Below are positions 18,356 to 27,225 of a stretch of DNA of 64,000 bases, one piece after another. A model generated the notes under the pieces. That model ran no database searches, was not told the origin of the DNA, and was given only the letters and a program-made list of their open reading frames with translations. Position numbers and translations under genes: made by a program. Source of the DNA: Pseudomonas oryzihabitans (GTDB taxonomy: Bacteria; Pseudomonadota; Gammaproteobacteria; Pseudomonadales; Pseudomonadaceae); contig NZ_CP021645.1 of NCBI RefSeq assembly GCF_006384975.1, positions 3,314,001 through 3,378,000 on the forward strand. Direction: 5' to 3'. Position 1 is the stretch's first letter. Each line of letters begins with the position of its first letter.

Positions 18356-19636
18356 ATGGCCACCACCTCGAAAGCCAAATCCATCTTCCGCGTCGTCAGC
18401 GGAAACTTCCTCGAAATGTACGACTTCATGGTGTATGGCTTCTATGCCACGGCCATCGCCAAGACGTTCTTTCCCGGTGACGACGCCTTCGCCTCCCTGA
18501 TGCTGTCGCTGGCCACCTTCGGTGCCGGCTTCCTGATGCGTCCCCTGGGGGCGATCTTCCTCGGCGCCTACATCGACAAGCACGGCCGTCGCCATGGCCT
18601 GATCGTGACCCTGGCACTGATGGCCATGGGTACCCTGCTGATCGCCGTGGTGCCCGGCTATGCCACCCTGGGCGTGGCCGCGCCGATCCTGGTGTTGATC
18701 GGTCGCCTGCTGCAGGGCTTCTCCGCCGGCGTCGAGCTGGGCGGAGTATCCGTCTACCTGTCGGAAATCGCCACCCCCGGTCGCAAGGGCTTCTTCGTCT
18801 CCTGGCAATCCGCCAGCCAGCAGGTCGCGGTGGTCTTCGCCGGCGTGCTGGGCGCCCTGCTCAACCACTGGCTGTCGCCCGCCGAGATGGGTGAATGGGG
18901 CTGGCGCATCCCCTTCCTGATCGGCTGCCTGATCGTGCCCTTCCTGTTCATCATCCGCCGCTCCCTGGAAGAAAGCCCGGAGTTCGAGGCGCGCAAGCAG
19001 CGTCCGACCTTCCGCGAGACCATGGCCTCCATCGGCCAGAACTTCGGCACCGTGCTGGCCGGCGTGGCCATGGTCTCCATGACCACCGCCTCCTTCTACC
19101 TGATCACCGCCTACACCCCCACCTTCGGCCGCCACGAACTGAACCTGACCGCTCTGGACAGCCTGATCGTCACCGCCTGCGTGGGTGTCTCCAACTTCAT
19201 CTGGCTGCCGGTGATGGGCGCCCTGAGCGATCGCGTCGGCCGTCGCCCGCTACTGATCTTCGCCACCGTGCTGGCCATCCTCAGTGCCTACCCGGCGATG
19301 ATCTGGCTGACCAACGAGCCCAGCTTCGGTCGTCTGCTGCTGGTCGAGCTGTGGCTGTCGTTCCTCTACGGCACCTACAACGGCGGCATGGTGGTGGCCC
19401 TGACCGAGATCATGCCGGTCCACGTCCGCACCACCGGTTTCTCCCTGGCCTACAGCCTGGCCACCGCGACCTTCGGCGGCTTCACCCCGATGATCTGCAC
19501 CTGGCTGATCCAGGAAACCGGCAACAAGGCCGCCCCCGGCATGTGGCTGACCCTGGCCGCCGTGCTGGGCCTGGTCGCCACCCTGACCCTGTTCCGTGGC
19601 AAGAGCCACGGCCAGCTCAAGCCTGCCACCGCCTGA
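18356..19636 (+). CDS. MFS citrate/tricarboxylate-proton symporter (CitA-like)
   Basis: 426 residues with 12 predicted helices. The start ([20 protein letters not shown]), the loop [13 protein letters not shown] after helix 2 and [20 protein letters not shown] match the metabolite:H+ symporter branch, with CitA/TcuC as the closest recognisable type. It should import citrate or a related tricarboxylate with protons. It is a lone gene with a 218-base AT-rich leader. A 7-bp hairpin without a T-run follows at 19648-19668. Confidence 0.87.
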   Translation: MATTSKAKSIFRVVSGNFLEMYDFMVYGFYATAIAKTFFPGDDAFASLMLSLATFGAGFLMRPLGAIFLGAYIDKHGRRHGLIVTLALMAMGTLLIAVVPGYATLGVAAPILVLIGRLLQGFSAGVELGGVSVYLSEIATPGRKGFFVSWQSASQQVAVVFAGVLGALLNHWLSPAEMGEWGWRIPFLIGCLIVPFLFIIRRSLEESPEFEARKQRPTFRETMASIGQNFGTVLAGVAMVSMTTASFYLITAYTPTFGRHELNLTALDSLIVTACVGVSNFIWLPVMGALSDRVGRRPLLIFATVLAILSAYPAMIWLTNEPSFGRLLLVELWLSFLYGTYNGGMVVALTEIMPVHVRTTGFSLAYSLATATFGGFTPMICTWLIQETGNKAAPGMWLTLAAVLGLVATLTLFRGKSHGQLKPATA

Positions 19637-19774
19637 CGCTGTCTCCGGGGCGGCCGCTCGCGCCGCCCTGGGAACGCTCGAAGCCGCTTCCTAGACACAG
19701 TTTGTAACCTCACCCTGCTAGGGTCACCACGAACGTTCGCACTCCGCGGACGCCGTAGTCGGAATACGCCCCGT

Positions 19775-20836
19775 ATGGCCCTCCTCCCCCGTCGCCTGCT
19801 TGCCGGCCTCGTGCTCGGCGCCCTGTCCCTCACCGCCCAGGCCACCGAACTCAGCCACTGGCCCAAGGCGGCAGCCGAGCAACTCGATGCCCTGATCGCC
19901 GCCAATGCCAACCAAGGCAACTACGCGGTGTTCGACATGGACAACACCAGCTATCGCTACGACCTGGAAGAGTCGCTGCTGCCCTTCCTCGAAATGAAGG
20001 GCGTGCTGACCCGCGAGACCCTCGACCCCTCGCTCAAGCTGATCCCCTTCAAGGACGTCAACGGCCACAAGGAAAGCCTCAACAGCTACTACTACCGGCT
20101 GTGCGAGATCGACGACCTGGTCTGCTACCCCTGGGTCGCCCAGGTGTTCTCCGGCTTCACCCTCAAGCAGCTCAAGGGCTATATCGATGAGCTGATGGCC
20201 TACGGCAAGCCGATCCCCGCTACCTACTATGGCAAGGACGACAAGGTCGAGACGGTGGAGATCAACCCGCCCAAGCTCTTCACCGGCCAGCAGGAGCTCT
20301 ATCACAAGCTGATGGAGAACGGCATCGAGGTCTATGTGATCAGCGCCGCCCATGAAGAACTGGTACGCATGGTGGCGTCCGATCCGCGCTACGGCTACGA
20401 CGTCAAACCGCAGAATGTCATCGGCGTCACCACCCTGCTCAAGGACCCCGCCACCGGCGCCCTGACCACGGCCCGCAAGCAGATCGCCGAGGGCAAGTAC
20501 GATCCCCAGGCCAACCTCAAGCTGCAGGTCACGCCCTACCTCTGGACTCCGGCCACCTGGTTCGCCGGCAAGTACGCCGCCATCCTCACCTACATCAGCC
20601 CCTGGAAGAAACCCATCCTGGTGGCGGGCGACACCCCGGTGAGCGACGGTCCCATGCTGTTCCAGGGCGTGGACGCGGCCAAGGGCGGTATCCACCTGTG
20701 GGTCGATCGCAAGGCCAAGTACCGCACCCAGATCGAGGCGATGATGAAGAGCAACGCCGAAGGTCAGGCCGCGAACGGCGTGGCGGTGAATGCCGACAAG
20801 CACTGGGTGATCGTCAAACCCGAAGACATCCAGTAG
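19775..20836 (+). CDS. pchP: phosphorylcholine phosphatase, HAD family
   Basis: 353 residues, close to the roughly 349 of P. aeruginosa PchP. A signal peptide (about 1-22, LLAGLVLGALSLTAQA) sends it to the periplasm. The HAD motifs are intact: FDMDNTSYRYD (nucleophile Asp54), VISAAHEEL (motif II Ser) and VAGDTPVSDGPML (motif III). It releases phosphate from phosphorylcholine during choline and phospholipid use. It is a single gene, and no choline operon genes lie next to it in this window. Confidence 0.9.
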   Translation: MALLPRRLLAGLVLGALSLTAQATELSHWPKAAAEQLDALIAANANQGNYAVFDMDNTSYRYDLEESLLPFLEMKGVLTRETLDPSLKLIPFKDVNGHKESLNSYYYRLCEIDDLVCYPWVAQVFSGFTLKQLKGYIDELMAYGKPIPATYYGKDDKVETVEINPPKLFTGQQELYHKLMENGIEVYVISAAHEELVRMVASDPRYGYDVKPQNVIGVTTLLKDPATGALTTARKQIAEGKYDPQANLKLQVTPYLWTPATWFAGKYAAILTYISPWKKPILVAGDTPVSDGPMLFQGVDAAKGGIHLWVDRKAKYRTQIEAMMKSNAEGQAANGVAVNADKHWVIVKPEDIQ

Positions 20837-20894
20837 GCCAGCGTTCTAGGGCGGGCTAGACTGCAGGCACCCCTTGTCTGCCTTGGAGCCCGCC

Positions 20895-21419
20895 ATGGAA
20901 CACCTGGTCCTGACCGTCATCGCCCCTGATCGCCCCGGCCTGGTGGAAGCCCTGGCCGACTGCGTGGCCGCCCAGGGCGGCAACTGGCTGGAAAGCCGCA
21001 TGGCCCACCTCGCCGGCCAGTTCGCCGGCATCCTCTCGGTGGAAGTGGAGCCGGAGCTGCGCAACGGCCTGGTGGAAACCCTGCAGCAACTGGCCATTCC
21101 GGGCCTGCGCATCCTGGTCGGCGAGCCCGGCCAGCCGGCGCCGGTGGGCGCCCCGCTGGTGCAGCTCGATCTCTTGGGCAACGATCGTGTCGGCATCGTC
21201 CGCGACATCACCCGCGCGCTGCACCAGGTCGGCGTCAACGTCGAACGCCTGTCCACCGAGACGCGTCCGGCACCCATGAGCAGCGAGGTGCTGTTCCACG
21301 CCACCGCCCTGCTGGCACTACCGGCCGACCTCGAACTCGAAGCCTTGCAGGCGCATCTGGAAACCCTTACCGACGACCTGATGGTGGATCTGAAGCTCTA
21401 TCGGCACGGGCATGATTAA
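20895..21419 (+). CDS. GcvR-like double ACT-domain protein
   Basis: 174 residues from ATG 20895, with GGAGCCCGCC upstream. Two ACT domains are seen: LVLTVIAPDRPGLVEALADC at the start, and LVQLDLLGNDRVGIVRDI from about residue 91. This matches the glycine cleavage system repressor family. In enterics GcvR binds GcvA and senses glycine; whether that role applies in Pseudomonas is not known. The last four bases overlap the convergent UPF0158 gene. Confidence 0.88.
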   Translation: MEHLVLTVIAPDRPGLVEALADCVAAQGGNWLESRMAHLAGQFAGILSVEVEPELRNGLVETLQQLAIPGLRILVGEPGQPAPVGAPLVQLDLLGNDRVGIVRDITRALHQVGVNVERLSTETRPAPMSSEVLFHATALLALPADLELEALQAHLETLTDDLMVDLKLYRHGHD

Positions 21420-21901
21420 CCCCGCCCTTTCTCCAACCGCCGCCTGATCCCCTCCGGCACATCCTCGGCCAGCGGCAGCCGGCCATCCGCCGGCAAGGCT
21501 TCCAGCCCGGCTTCGTCCAGCAGCACCAGCAGCTCTTCCTTGAGTCGGTTCAGGGCGAAGGCCTGCCAGGCCTCGCGTACCGAGGGGAAGAGGTCCAGTT
21601 CGTAGTCGAAGGTGCGCAGCGGTCGGCGGCTGTCCAGGGCGGCGCGCAAGAGCGGCTGGGCGTGGGGATGACGCAGCTGGTGCAGGAAGGCTTCGCGCAG
21701 TTCCAGGCGATCCTCCTGGGTCAGACGCGGTAGCGGCAGGTAGCGCTCGGGATCTTCCAGCTCTTCGCGCTCTTCCAGACTGAGGTCATCCGGGTCTAGC
21801 AGGCGCAGGGCGCCGCTGTCGAGATCGAGAAAATGGGTACCTCGCTCCCGGCTGTCGAGGGCGGCGGCCAGTTGATCGAGGTCGAGGGTGAGGGGGCGCA
21901 T
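21416..21901 (-). CDS. UPF0158 family protein
   Basis: 161 acidic residues. The N-terminus (LDLDQLAAALDSRERGTHFL, then DLDSG) and the FDYELDLFPSVREAWQAFAL segment at about 109-128 are typical of UPF0158. It is cytoplasmic, without signal or membrane segment. Its function is unknown. It overlaps the convergent ACT-protein stop by four bases and stands alone upstream of the sugar transporter. Confidence 0.8.
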   Translation of the reverse strand: MRPLTLDLDQLAAALDSRERGTHFLDLDSGALRLLDPDDLSLEEREELEDPERYLPLPRLTQEDRLELREAFLHQLRHPHAQPLLRAALDSRRPLRTFDYELDLFPSVREAWQAFALNRLKEELLVLLDEAGLEALPADGRLPLAEDVPEGIRRRLEKGRG

Positions 21902-21979
21902 GGCAGGACTCCGGCACAGGCGAACAGGAGCGAAGATCTATCTCCGCTCCTGTTGCGACCCTAGCACTGGAAGCTGCGT

Positions 21980-23380
21980 TCAGCCCTGCCGCTGATAGGG
22001 AAAGAAGCGCCGCTCGCGCAGGTCGTGCTCGATCTGCTCCAGGCTCTTGCCCTTGGTTTCCGGCACCAGGCGCCAGATGAACAGCAGGGCCACCAGGGAA
22101 ATCCCGGCGTAGAGCCAGAAGGTGTGGGCGGCGCCTAGCTGGGTCACCAGGCTCAGGGTGGTGAGGGTCACCAGCAGGTCGAAGCCCCAGTGGCTGAAGG
22201 CACCGACGCTGGCGCCCTTGCCGCGCACGAACAGCGGATAGACCTCGGCGTTGATCAGCCAGATGCAGACGCCAAAGCCGCCGCAATTGAGCATCAGGTA
22301 GGCGGCCAGGCAGGCCACCACCGTCCAGCGCTCGACATCGGTCTGGGGACCGGCGCCCTGGAACAGGTAGCCCATGATGGCCAGGGCGATGATGGAGCCG
22401 GGAATCAGCGTCAGCAGATAGCGACGACGGCCGATGCGGTCCACCAGGAAGCTGCCGACCACGGTCATGATCACCACCAGGATGGTGCTGCAACCGGTGG
22501 CCAGCACCGCGGTCTGGTCGGAGAAACCGGCCTGGGTGAGGATGGTCGGTGCGTAGTAGATCAGCGCATTGTTGCCGGTGATCTGCGAGAACATGGCGAT
22601 GCCCGCCCCCACCAGCAGCGCCGGGCGCACCCAGGGCGAGAACAGATCGCTCCAGCTACCCTCGGGCGCATTGCTCACGGTCTTGATTTCGGTCAGTTCG
22701 GCCTGGGCTGCCGCCGTGCCGCCCCGCACCCGTTCCAGCACGGCCAGGGCGTCTTTTTCGCGGCCCTTGACCAGCAGCCAGCGTGGGCTCTCCGGCAGCA
22801 CCGCCATGCCGGCCAGCAGGATCAGCGCCGGCACCAGGCCGAGGCCGAACATCCAGCGCCAGTGCTCGTCCAGGGCGAAGCCGGTGAAGTAGGCCACGGT
22901 GATGCCGAACACCACCATGAACTGGAACAGCACCACCAGCTTGCCGCGGTGCTCCGGCGGCGCCACCTCGGCGATGTACACCGGGATGATCTGGGTGGAA
23001 CTGCCGGCCGACAGGCCGAGCAGGAAGCGCGACAGGATCAAGAGGGTGACGTTGGGCGACAGCGCCGAGAGCACCGAGCCCAGGGCGAACACCAGGGCCA
23101 CCCCGATGATGGTCTTGCGCCGGCCGAGCCGGTCGGAGATCGGGCCGGTACCCAGGCAGCCGAACAGGGCGCCGAAGATGATGGCACCGGTCACCAGCTG
23201 CTTGACGGTGTCGTCCATGGCGAATTCCCGGCCGAGGCCGAGCAGGGCGACGCCGATGATGCCGGTGTCGTAGCCGAACAGCAGGCCTCCGAGGGCAGCG
23301 ATCACGGCGATGAGCACGACCAGCCCCTTGCGCGGGGTGGCCGCCACGGGTACGGCTAGCGAGGGTGAGGAAGCGAGCAT
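21980..23380 (-). CDS. sugar-porter MFS transporter (XylE/GalP type)
   Basis: 466 residues with 12 helices. Sugar-porter signatures are present: GGLLFGYDTGIIG in helix 1, DRLGRRKTI after helix 2, PESPRWLLVKGRE before the central loop, DRIGRRRYLL after helix 8, and VPETKGKSLEQIE at the C-terminus. It should carry a monosaccharide with protons. Xylose is possible given the xyl locus, but the sugar is not fixed by sequence. AAGGA lies six bases before ATG 23380. Two LacI/Cra-like operators lie 120-180 bases upstream. Confidence 0.9.
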   Translation of the reverse strand: MLASSPSLAVPVAATPRKGLVVLIAVIAALGGLLFGYDTGIIGVALLGLGREFAMDDTVKQLVTGAIIFGALFGCLGTGPISDRLGRRKTIIGVALVFALGSVLSALSPNVTLLILSRFLLGLSAGSSTQIIPVYIAEVAPPEHRGKLVVLFQFMVVFGITVAYFTGFALDEHWRWMFGLGLVPALILLAGMAVLPESPRWLLVKGREKDALAVLERVRGGTAAAQAELTEIKTVSNAPEGSWSDLFSPWVRPALLVGAGIAMFSQITGNNALIYYAPTILTQAGFSDQTAVLATGCSTILVVIMTVVGSFLVDRIGRRRYLLTLIPGSIIALAIMGYLFQGAGPQTDVERWTVVACLAAYLMLNCGGFGVCIWLINAEVYPLFVRGKGASVGAFSHWGFDLLVTLTTLSLVTQLGAAHTFWLYAGISLVALLFIWRLVPETKGKSLEQIEHDLRERRFFPYQRQG

Positions 23381-23499
23381 GGGAAATCCTTTCTTGTTCT
23401 GCCAGGGCCAGGATCGCCAGGCGATCCGCAGGACTCGCGCAGACGAGTCGTGATCAGCATGACCTAGCGAAAACCCGCGGGGTCCTAGGCAAAGAAAGG

Positions 23500-23521
23500 T
23501 TAGGTGAATCGTTTCACCTAA
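23500..23521. promoter_or_regulatory. perfect Cra/LacI-type operator upstream of sugar porter
   Basis: Arms TTAGGTGAA and TTCACCTAA are exact inverted repeats with 4 central bases (TCGT). The core TGAATCGTTTCA closely matches the TGAAACGTTTCA type bound by FruR/Cra-like LacI-family regulators. It is 120 bases before the sugar-porter start, on the promoter side. Confidence 0.6.
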
Positions 23522-23544
23522 CAGCAGTAGTTGTAACAGAACTT

Positions 23545-23558
23545 GTGAAAGGCTTCAC
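23545..23558. promoter_or_regulatory. second, weaker LacI-type operator
   Basis: GTGAA (23545-23549) and TTCAC (23554-23558) flank AGGC, giving a core of the same TGAA...TTCA shape as the operator about 40 bases away. It lies between the LysR stop and the sugar-porter promoter. Confidence 0.4.
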
Positions 23559-23574
23559 GAAAGCTCGGATCGCC

Positions 23575-24558
23575 TCAGCTGCCGATGGTCAGCTCCTGGA
23601 AACGCCGTTCGGGCAAGGCCGCGGCGCCCTGGCCCTGGCGCAGCGCCTGGTCGCTCAGGCGTTCGACGAGAAAGTCGATGAACACCTTGAGCTTGGGCGG
23701 TAGATGGCGGGTCGCCGGATACAGCAGCCAGGCGCCGCCGTAGTAGTGCGGCAGGAAGGTCCAGTCCGGCAGCACCTGGACGATCTCGCCCCGCGCCAGG
23801 GCGGCCTGGGCGGTGAAGAACGGCAGGCTGCCGATGCCGATGTGATTGAGCACGGCGTCCAGCCGCACCCCGGTGTGGTTGGCGGCATAGCGCCCGCGGA
23901 CGTTGACGTGGACCACCTTGGCGCCCTGGCGGAATTTCCAGCGCGAATCGGCCGGCTCCTCGCCGAGATAGATGCAGCTGTGCTGGGCCAGGTCACGCGG
24001 GTGCGCGGGGCTGCCGTGCTCGGCCAGGTACTGCGGCGTGGCGCAGAGCAGGTGCTCGATGGTGAGCAACTGGCGACCGACCAGGCCGGGCGGTGGCCGA
24101 TCGGTGATGCGGATGGCCAGGTCGACGTTGTCGTCGATCAGATCGACGTAGCGGTCTTCCAGCATCAGCTGGACATCCACCGCCGGGTAGCGGCGCAGGA
24201 ACTCGGGCATGTGTGGATGGATCAGGGTGCTGCCCACCGCCTTGGGCACCGACAGCCGCACGATACCGGCCGGGGCCTGGTTGAACTGGCCGCTGACCTC
24301 CAGCACCGCCCGCGCGGCCCCGACCATGTCGCTGCAGCGCCGGTACACCTCTTCCCCCGCCTCCGACAAGCGCAGCTTGCGGGTGCTGCGATTGAGCAAT
24401 CGTGTGCCTAAAGCCTTCTCCAGGCGCGCCACGCTGCGGCTGGTGGACGAGGGCGTCAACCCTAGCTGACGGGCCGCCGCAGAGAAGCTGCCGCTCTCCA
24501 CGACCCGTACGAAGATGGCCATCTCGCTCAGCAAAGGGAGGGGAAGACTTATGCTCAC
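23575..24558 (-). CDS. LysR-family transcriptional regulator
   Basis: 327 residues from GTG 24558, with AAAGGA nine bases upstream; an internal ATG at 24522 is a weaker choice. The HTH is SGSFSAAARQLGLTPSSTSR. The effector domain (about 100-300) resembles the DsdC/PgrR-like group (IVRLSVPKAVGSTLIHPHMP). It lies between the AlaX gene (divergent, 92 bases) and the sugar porter (same strand, downstream). It could regulate the AlaX-oxygenase-LysE cassette across the divergent promoter; this is inference. Confidence 0.9.
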   Translation of the reverse strand: MSISLPLPLLSEMAIFVRVVESGSFSAAARQLGLTPSSTSRSVARLEKALGTRLLNRSTRKLRLSEAGEEVYRRCSDMVGAARAVLEVSGQFNQAPAGIVRLSVPKAVGSTLIHPHMPEFLRRYPAVDVQLMLEDRYVDLIDDNVDLAIRITDRPPPGLVGRQLLTIEHLLCATPQYLAEHGSPAHPRDLAQHSCIYLGEEPADSRWKFRQGAKVVHVNVRGRYAANHTGVRLDAVLNHIGIGSLPFFTAQAALARGEIVQVLPDWTFLPHYYGGAWLLYPATRHLPPKLKVFIDFLVERLSDQALRQGQGAAALPERRFQELTIGS

Positions 24559-24650
24559 AGCGCAAAATTCCTTTGGAGGGAGGATGGATTATCACGCTTT
24601 CACCCCCTCATTAGAATGACGATATATCTCGCTTTCCTGGTAGTAGCCGT

Positions 24651-25289
24651 ATGACCGAGCGCCTGTATTTCTTGAGCGACAGTCTGATCGCCGAGGTCGA
24701 GGTCATTGCCTGCAGCCCCGCCGAAGTGGGCTATCTGGTCGAATTGCGGGCGACGCCCTTCCATCCCCAGGGCGGTGGCCAACCCAGCGACACCGGCTGG
24801 ATCGGGACCGCCCAGGTCAGCCGCGTGGTGCAGGACGGTGAACGCATCCTGCACCACACCCAGCGCGCCCTTCAACCGGGCGTCGTACTGGCGCGGGTCG
24901 ATGAAGAGCGGCGGCGGCGGCATTCGCGGCTGCACTCGGCCGGCCACCTGATCGGCCACATCGGCGAGACCTATGGCTGGCAACCGGTCAAGGCTCATCA
25001 CTGGCCGGGCGAAGGCAAGATCGAATTCGTGCCGGGGCTGGAACCGCAGCCCCTGGACGTCCAGACCCTGCAAGCGCAGTTCGATTCCCTGGTGGAGGAA
25101 GACCTGCCGCTACGGATCGAGGTCGATGCCGCGGGCCTGCGCCAGGTGAGCTTCGGCGAGGGCGTGGCGCGCTACGCCTGCGGCGGCACCCATATGCGCT
25201 CGTCCCGTGCCGTCGGGTCGTTGAGCGCCCTGGGCCTCAAGGAAAAGAAAGGGCGTCTGCTGGTGAGCTACGACATGGCCGACGCCTGA
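24651..25289 (+). CDS. AlaX-type alanyl-tRNA editing protein
   Basis: 212 residues with the AlaRS editing-domain fold standing alone. The start of the domain is PFHPQGGGQPSDTGWIG (about 36-52). The zinc site is complete: HSAGH at 95-99 and CGGTH at 177-181. It hydrolyses misacylated tRNA, classically Ser- or Gly-tRNA(Ala), in trans in the cytoplasm. It is the first gene of a rightward cluster with an Fe/2OG oxygenase (34 bases on) and a LysE exporter. That company suggests proofreading against an unusual amino acid (inference). The ribosome site before ATG 24651 is weak. Confidence 0.88.
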   Translation: MTERLYFLSDSLIAEVEVIACSPAEVGYLVELRATPFHPQGGGQPSDTGWIGTAQVSRVVQDGERILHHTQRALQPGVVLARVDEERRRRHSRLHSAGHLIGHIGETYGWQPVKAHHWPGEGKIEFVPGLEPQPLDVQTLQAQFDSLVEEDLPLRIEVDAAGLRQVSFGEGVARYACGGTHMRSSRAVGSLSALGLKEKKGRLLVSYDMADA

Positions 25290-25323
25290 GCTACCGCCCA
25301 CCTCACCGCAGACAGGAAGCGCC

Positions 25324-26094
25324 ATGCTGCTCGAACTCGACGCTCTCGACACCGAGAGCCTGCACCATCTCGCCGCTGAACGCCTGTTGGCCGTGCGCGT
25401 CCGGGCCTTCGTCCCCCGCCCGCTGGCCGACGACCTCGGCCAACAGATCCTCGGTAACGGCTTCGCCAGCTATGCCAACGCCCCCAGTATCGGCCGCATC
25501 GGCATGGCCTTCTACGAGGCGGAGAACCAGCGCTCGCAGATGGACGACTACTTCGCCAGCGTCGCCCGCAATCTGGAAGAGCTGCGCCGCCGCTGTCGGC
25601 CCTATCTCAATCCCATCGACCTGGTGCGCTGCACCCTCGACGAGGCCTGGCCCGCCGGCGCCCAGCTGCAGACCCTCTGGGGCCGCAAGATGTACGTCGG
25701 CCTGTCGCGGGTGGTGAAGCCCGGGGTGCGCTTTCTCGCCCACCACGACATCTTCGCCAAGGACGCCCCCGGTAGCACGGAGGCGGAGAGCGTGGTGACT
25801 CAACTGGCCTGCAACGTCTACCTGACCATGCCCAGCGAGGGCGGCGAATTGCAGCTCTGGTCGCGCGAGCTGTCGCCGGAGGCTTTCGACGCCCTGCGCG
25901 GCGACAGCTACGGCATCGAGCCCGACCAGCTCGGCCCGCCCTGCCTGACGATTCGCCCCGAACCGGGCGACCTGATCCTGTTCAATTCCCGCCGCATGCA
26001 CGCCGTGACCCCCGGCAACGACCAGCCCCGCCTGTCGCTGTCGTGTTTCGTCGGCTATCGCGGGGTCGCCGAACCCCTGACGTACTGGAGCTGA
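25324..26094 (+). CDS. 2OG-Fe(II) oxygenase-like protein
   Basis: 256 residues, not assigned to a named enzyme. The double-stranded beta-helix core carries an Fe(II) triad: His140 and Asp142 in AHHDIF, and His226 in RRMHAV. Arg236 (PRLSLSCF) is placed to bind 2-oxoglutarate, and GDLILFNSRRMHAV is a typical final strand. The N-terminal 120 residues have no hydroxylase signature I can name. Because Asp142 is kept, hydroxylation is expected. Amino-acid halogenases of the BesD type have Gly at this place. Position between AlaX and LysE points to a free amino acid or derivative as substrate (inference). AGGAAG precedes the ATG. The stop is one base from the lysE-type start. Confidence 0.75.
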   Translation: MLLELDALDTESLHHLAAERLLAVRVRAFVPRPLADDLGQQILGNGFASYANAPSIGRIGMAFYEAENQRSQMDDYFASVARNLEELRRRCRPYLNPIDLVRCTLDEAWPAGAQLQTLWGRKMYVGLSRVVKPGVRFLAHHDIFAKDAPGSTEAESVVTQLACNVYLTMPSEGGELQLWSRELSPEAFDALRGDSYGIEPDQLGPPCLTIRPEPGDLILFNSRRMHAVTPGNDQPRLSLSCFVGYRGVAEPLTYWS

Positions 26095-26095
26095 C

Positions 26096-26737
26096 ATGTC
26101 CCCCTATCTGAGCGAATTCCTCGCCTTGGCGACCATCCACTTCCTGGCGGTACTGGCCCCGGGACCGGACTTCGCCGTGACCGTACGCCAGAGCGTCAGG
26201 TTCGGCCGCCTGATCGGCCTCTGTACCGCCCTGGGCATCGGCGCCGGCATCTCGGTGCACGTGCTCTATACCCTGCTCGGCATCGGCGCCCTGATGCATG
26301 CCACGCCCTGGCTGCTGGATGCCGCCAAGGTGCTGGGCGGTGCCTACATCCTCTGGCTGGGCTTCAACCTCATCCGCAGCAAGCCCACCGCCGCGCCGCT
26401 GGACGACAGCCAGTGGCAGGCCGCCGATCTGGAACGCCAGGCACCGGGCAAGGCCTTTCTCACCGGCTTCCTGACCAACGCCACCAATCCCAAGGCCACC
26501 CTGTTCTTCCTGGCCATCTTCACCACCGTGGTCAGCGCCGAGACGCCGCTGGCCGTGCAAGGGCTCTACGGCCTGTGGATGTGCGCGGTCAACGCCGGCT
26601 GGTTCGCCCTGGTCAGCCTGCTGTTTTCCAGCCCCCGTGTTCGCCAGACCTTCCTGCGCCTGGGCCACTGGTTCGAACGAACCATGGGCCTGGTGCTGGT
26701 TTTCTTCGCCGGTCGACTGCTGTTGTCGGCGCTTTGA
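26096..26737 (+). CDS. LysE/RhtB-family amino-acid exporter
   Basis: 213 residues with six hydrophobic helices. The family N-terminus (FLAVLAPGPDFAVTVRQSVR, about 19-38) and the GLCTALGIGAGISVH segment are clear. The central LTGFLTNATNPKATLFFL (about 121-138) is the second conserved LysE motif. It should export an amino acid or derivative through the inner membrane. Its ATG follows the oxygenase stop after one base, so the two are almost certainly translated together. Confidence 0.92.
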   Translation: MSPYLSEFLALATIHFLAVLAPGPDFAVTVRQSVRFGRLIGLCTALGIGAGISVHVLYTLLGIGALMHATPWLLDAAKVLGGAYILWLGFNLIRSKPTAAPLDDSQWQAADLERQAPGKAFLTGFLTNATNPKATLFFLAIFTTVVSAETPLAVQGLYGLWMCAVNAGWFALVSLLFSSPRVRQTFLRLGHWFERTMGLVLVFFAGRLLLSAL

Positions 26738-26769
26738 CGTCAGCCACCCCTGTTATCTGGAGGTCCGCC

Positions 26770-27099
26770 ATGCCTTACGTCCACCGCGCTCCCGCTGGTA
26801 TTCCCACGGAAAAATTCGTCGTCCGCCTGCCCGATGGCATGCGTGAACGCATCGCCGCCGTGGCCCGTACCCATCGCCACAGCATGAACACCGAGATCGT
26901 CGCCTGGCTGGAACGCAGCCTGGTGCAGGACGGCGTGCTGGAACCCGGCAGTCTCGACCAGGACGACGACCTGCTCAGCGCCGGCGAGCAATTGCTGCTG
27001 CAACGCTTCCGCCAACTCAACGAGCGCCAGCAGAATGCGCTGATCTCGGTGCTGGAACTGGAATTACCGGTACCCCTGGCCAGCCCGGAAACCGCCTGA
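26770..27099 (+). CDS. Arc-family ribbon-helix-helix DNA-binding protein
   Basis: 109 residues from ATG 26770 with GGAGGTCC upstream. The ribbon-helix-helix is EKFVVRLPDGMRERIAAVAR followed by HRHSMNTEIVAWLE (about 14-50), the Arc repressor pattern. The rest is a charged helix. It follows the LysE gene by 32 bases on the same strand and may regulate the cluster, though Arc-like genes of this type are common singletons in Pseudomonas. A GC-rich hairpin ends the unit at 27105-27132. Confidence 0.85.
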   Translation: MPYVHRAPAGIPTEKFVVRLPDGMRERIAAVARTHRHSMNTEIVAWLERSLVQDGVLEPGSLDQDDDLLSAGEQLLLQRFRQLNERQQNALISVLELELPVPLASPETA

Positions 27100-27104
27100 G
27101 CGCA

Positions 27105-27132
27105 ACCGGCTCTTCCCCCGGGGAGAGCCGGT
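27105..27132 (+). terminator. hairpin after Arc-like gene
   Basis: ACCGGCTCT (27105-27113) pairs with AGAGCCGGT (27124-27132) around a C/G-rich loop. No T-run follows, so termination efficiency is uncertain. Confidence 0.45.
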
Positions 27133-27225
27133 CGTCGGCTGGCCGGCACCTGACCGATCAGTCACTTTCAAGTCGCCAGCGGGATGGCCGATGAAGGGGT
27201 ATCTCGACTCCTTACCGGTACCCTC

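Noticed and set aside
25324..26094. Assignment of the 2OG oxygenase as a radical halogenase
   Set aside because: The Fe-binding Asp142 is present; halogenases of this type replace it with Gly or Ala so chloride can bind iron.
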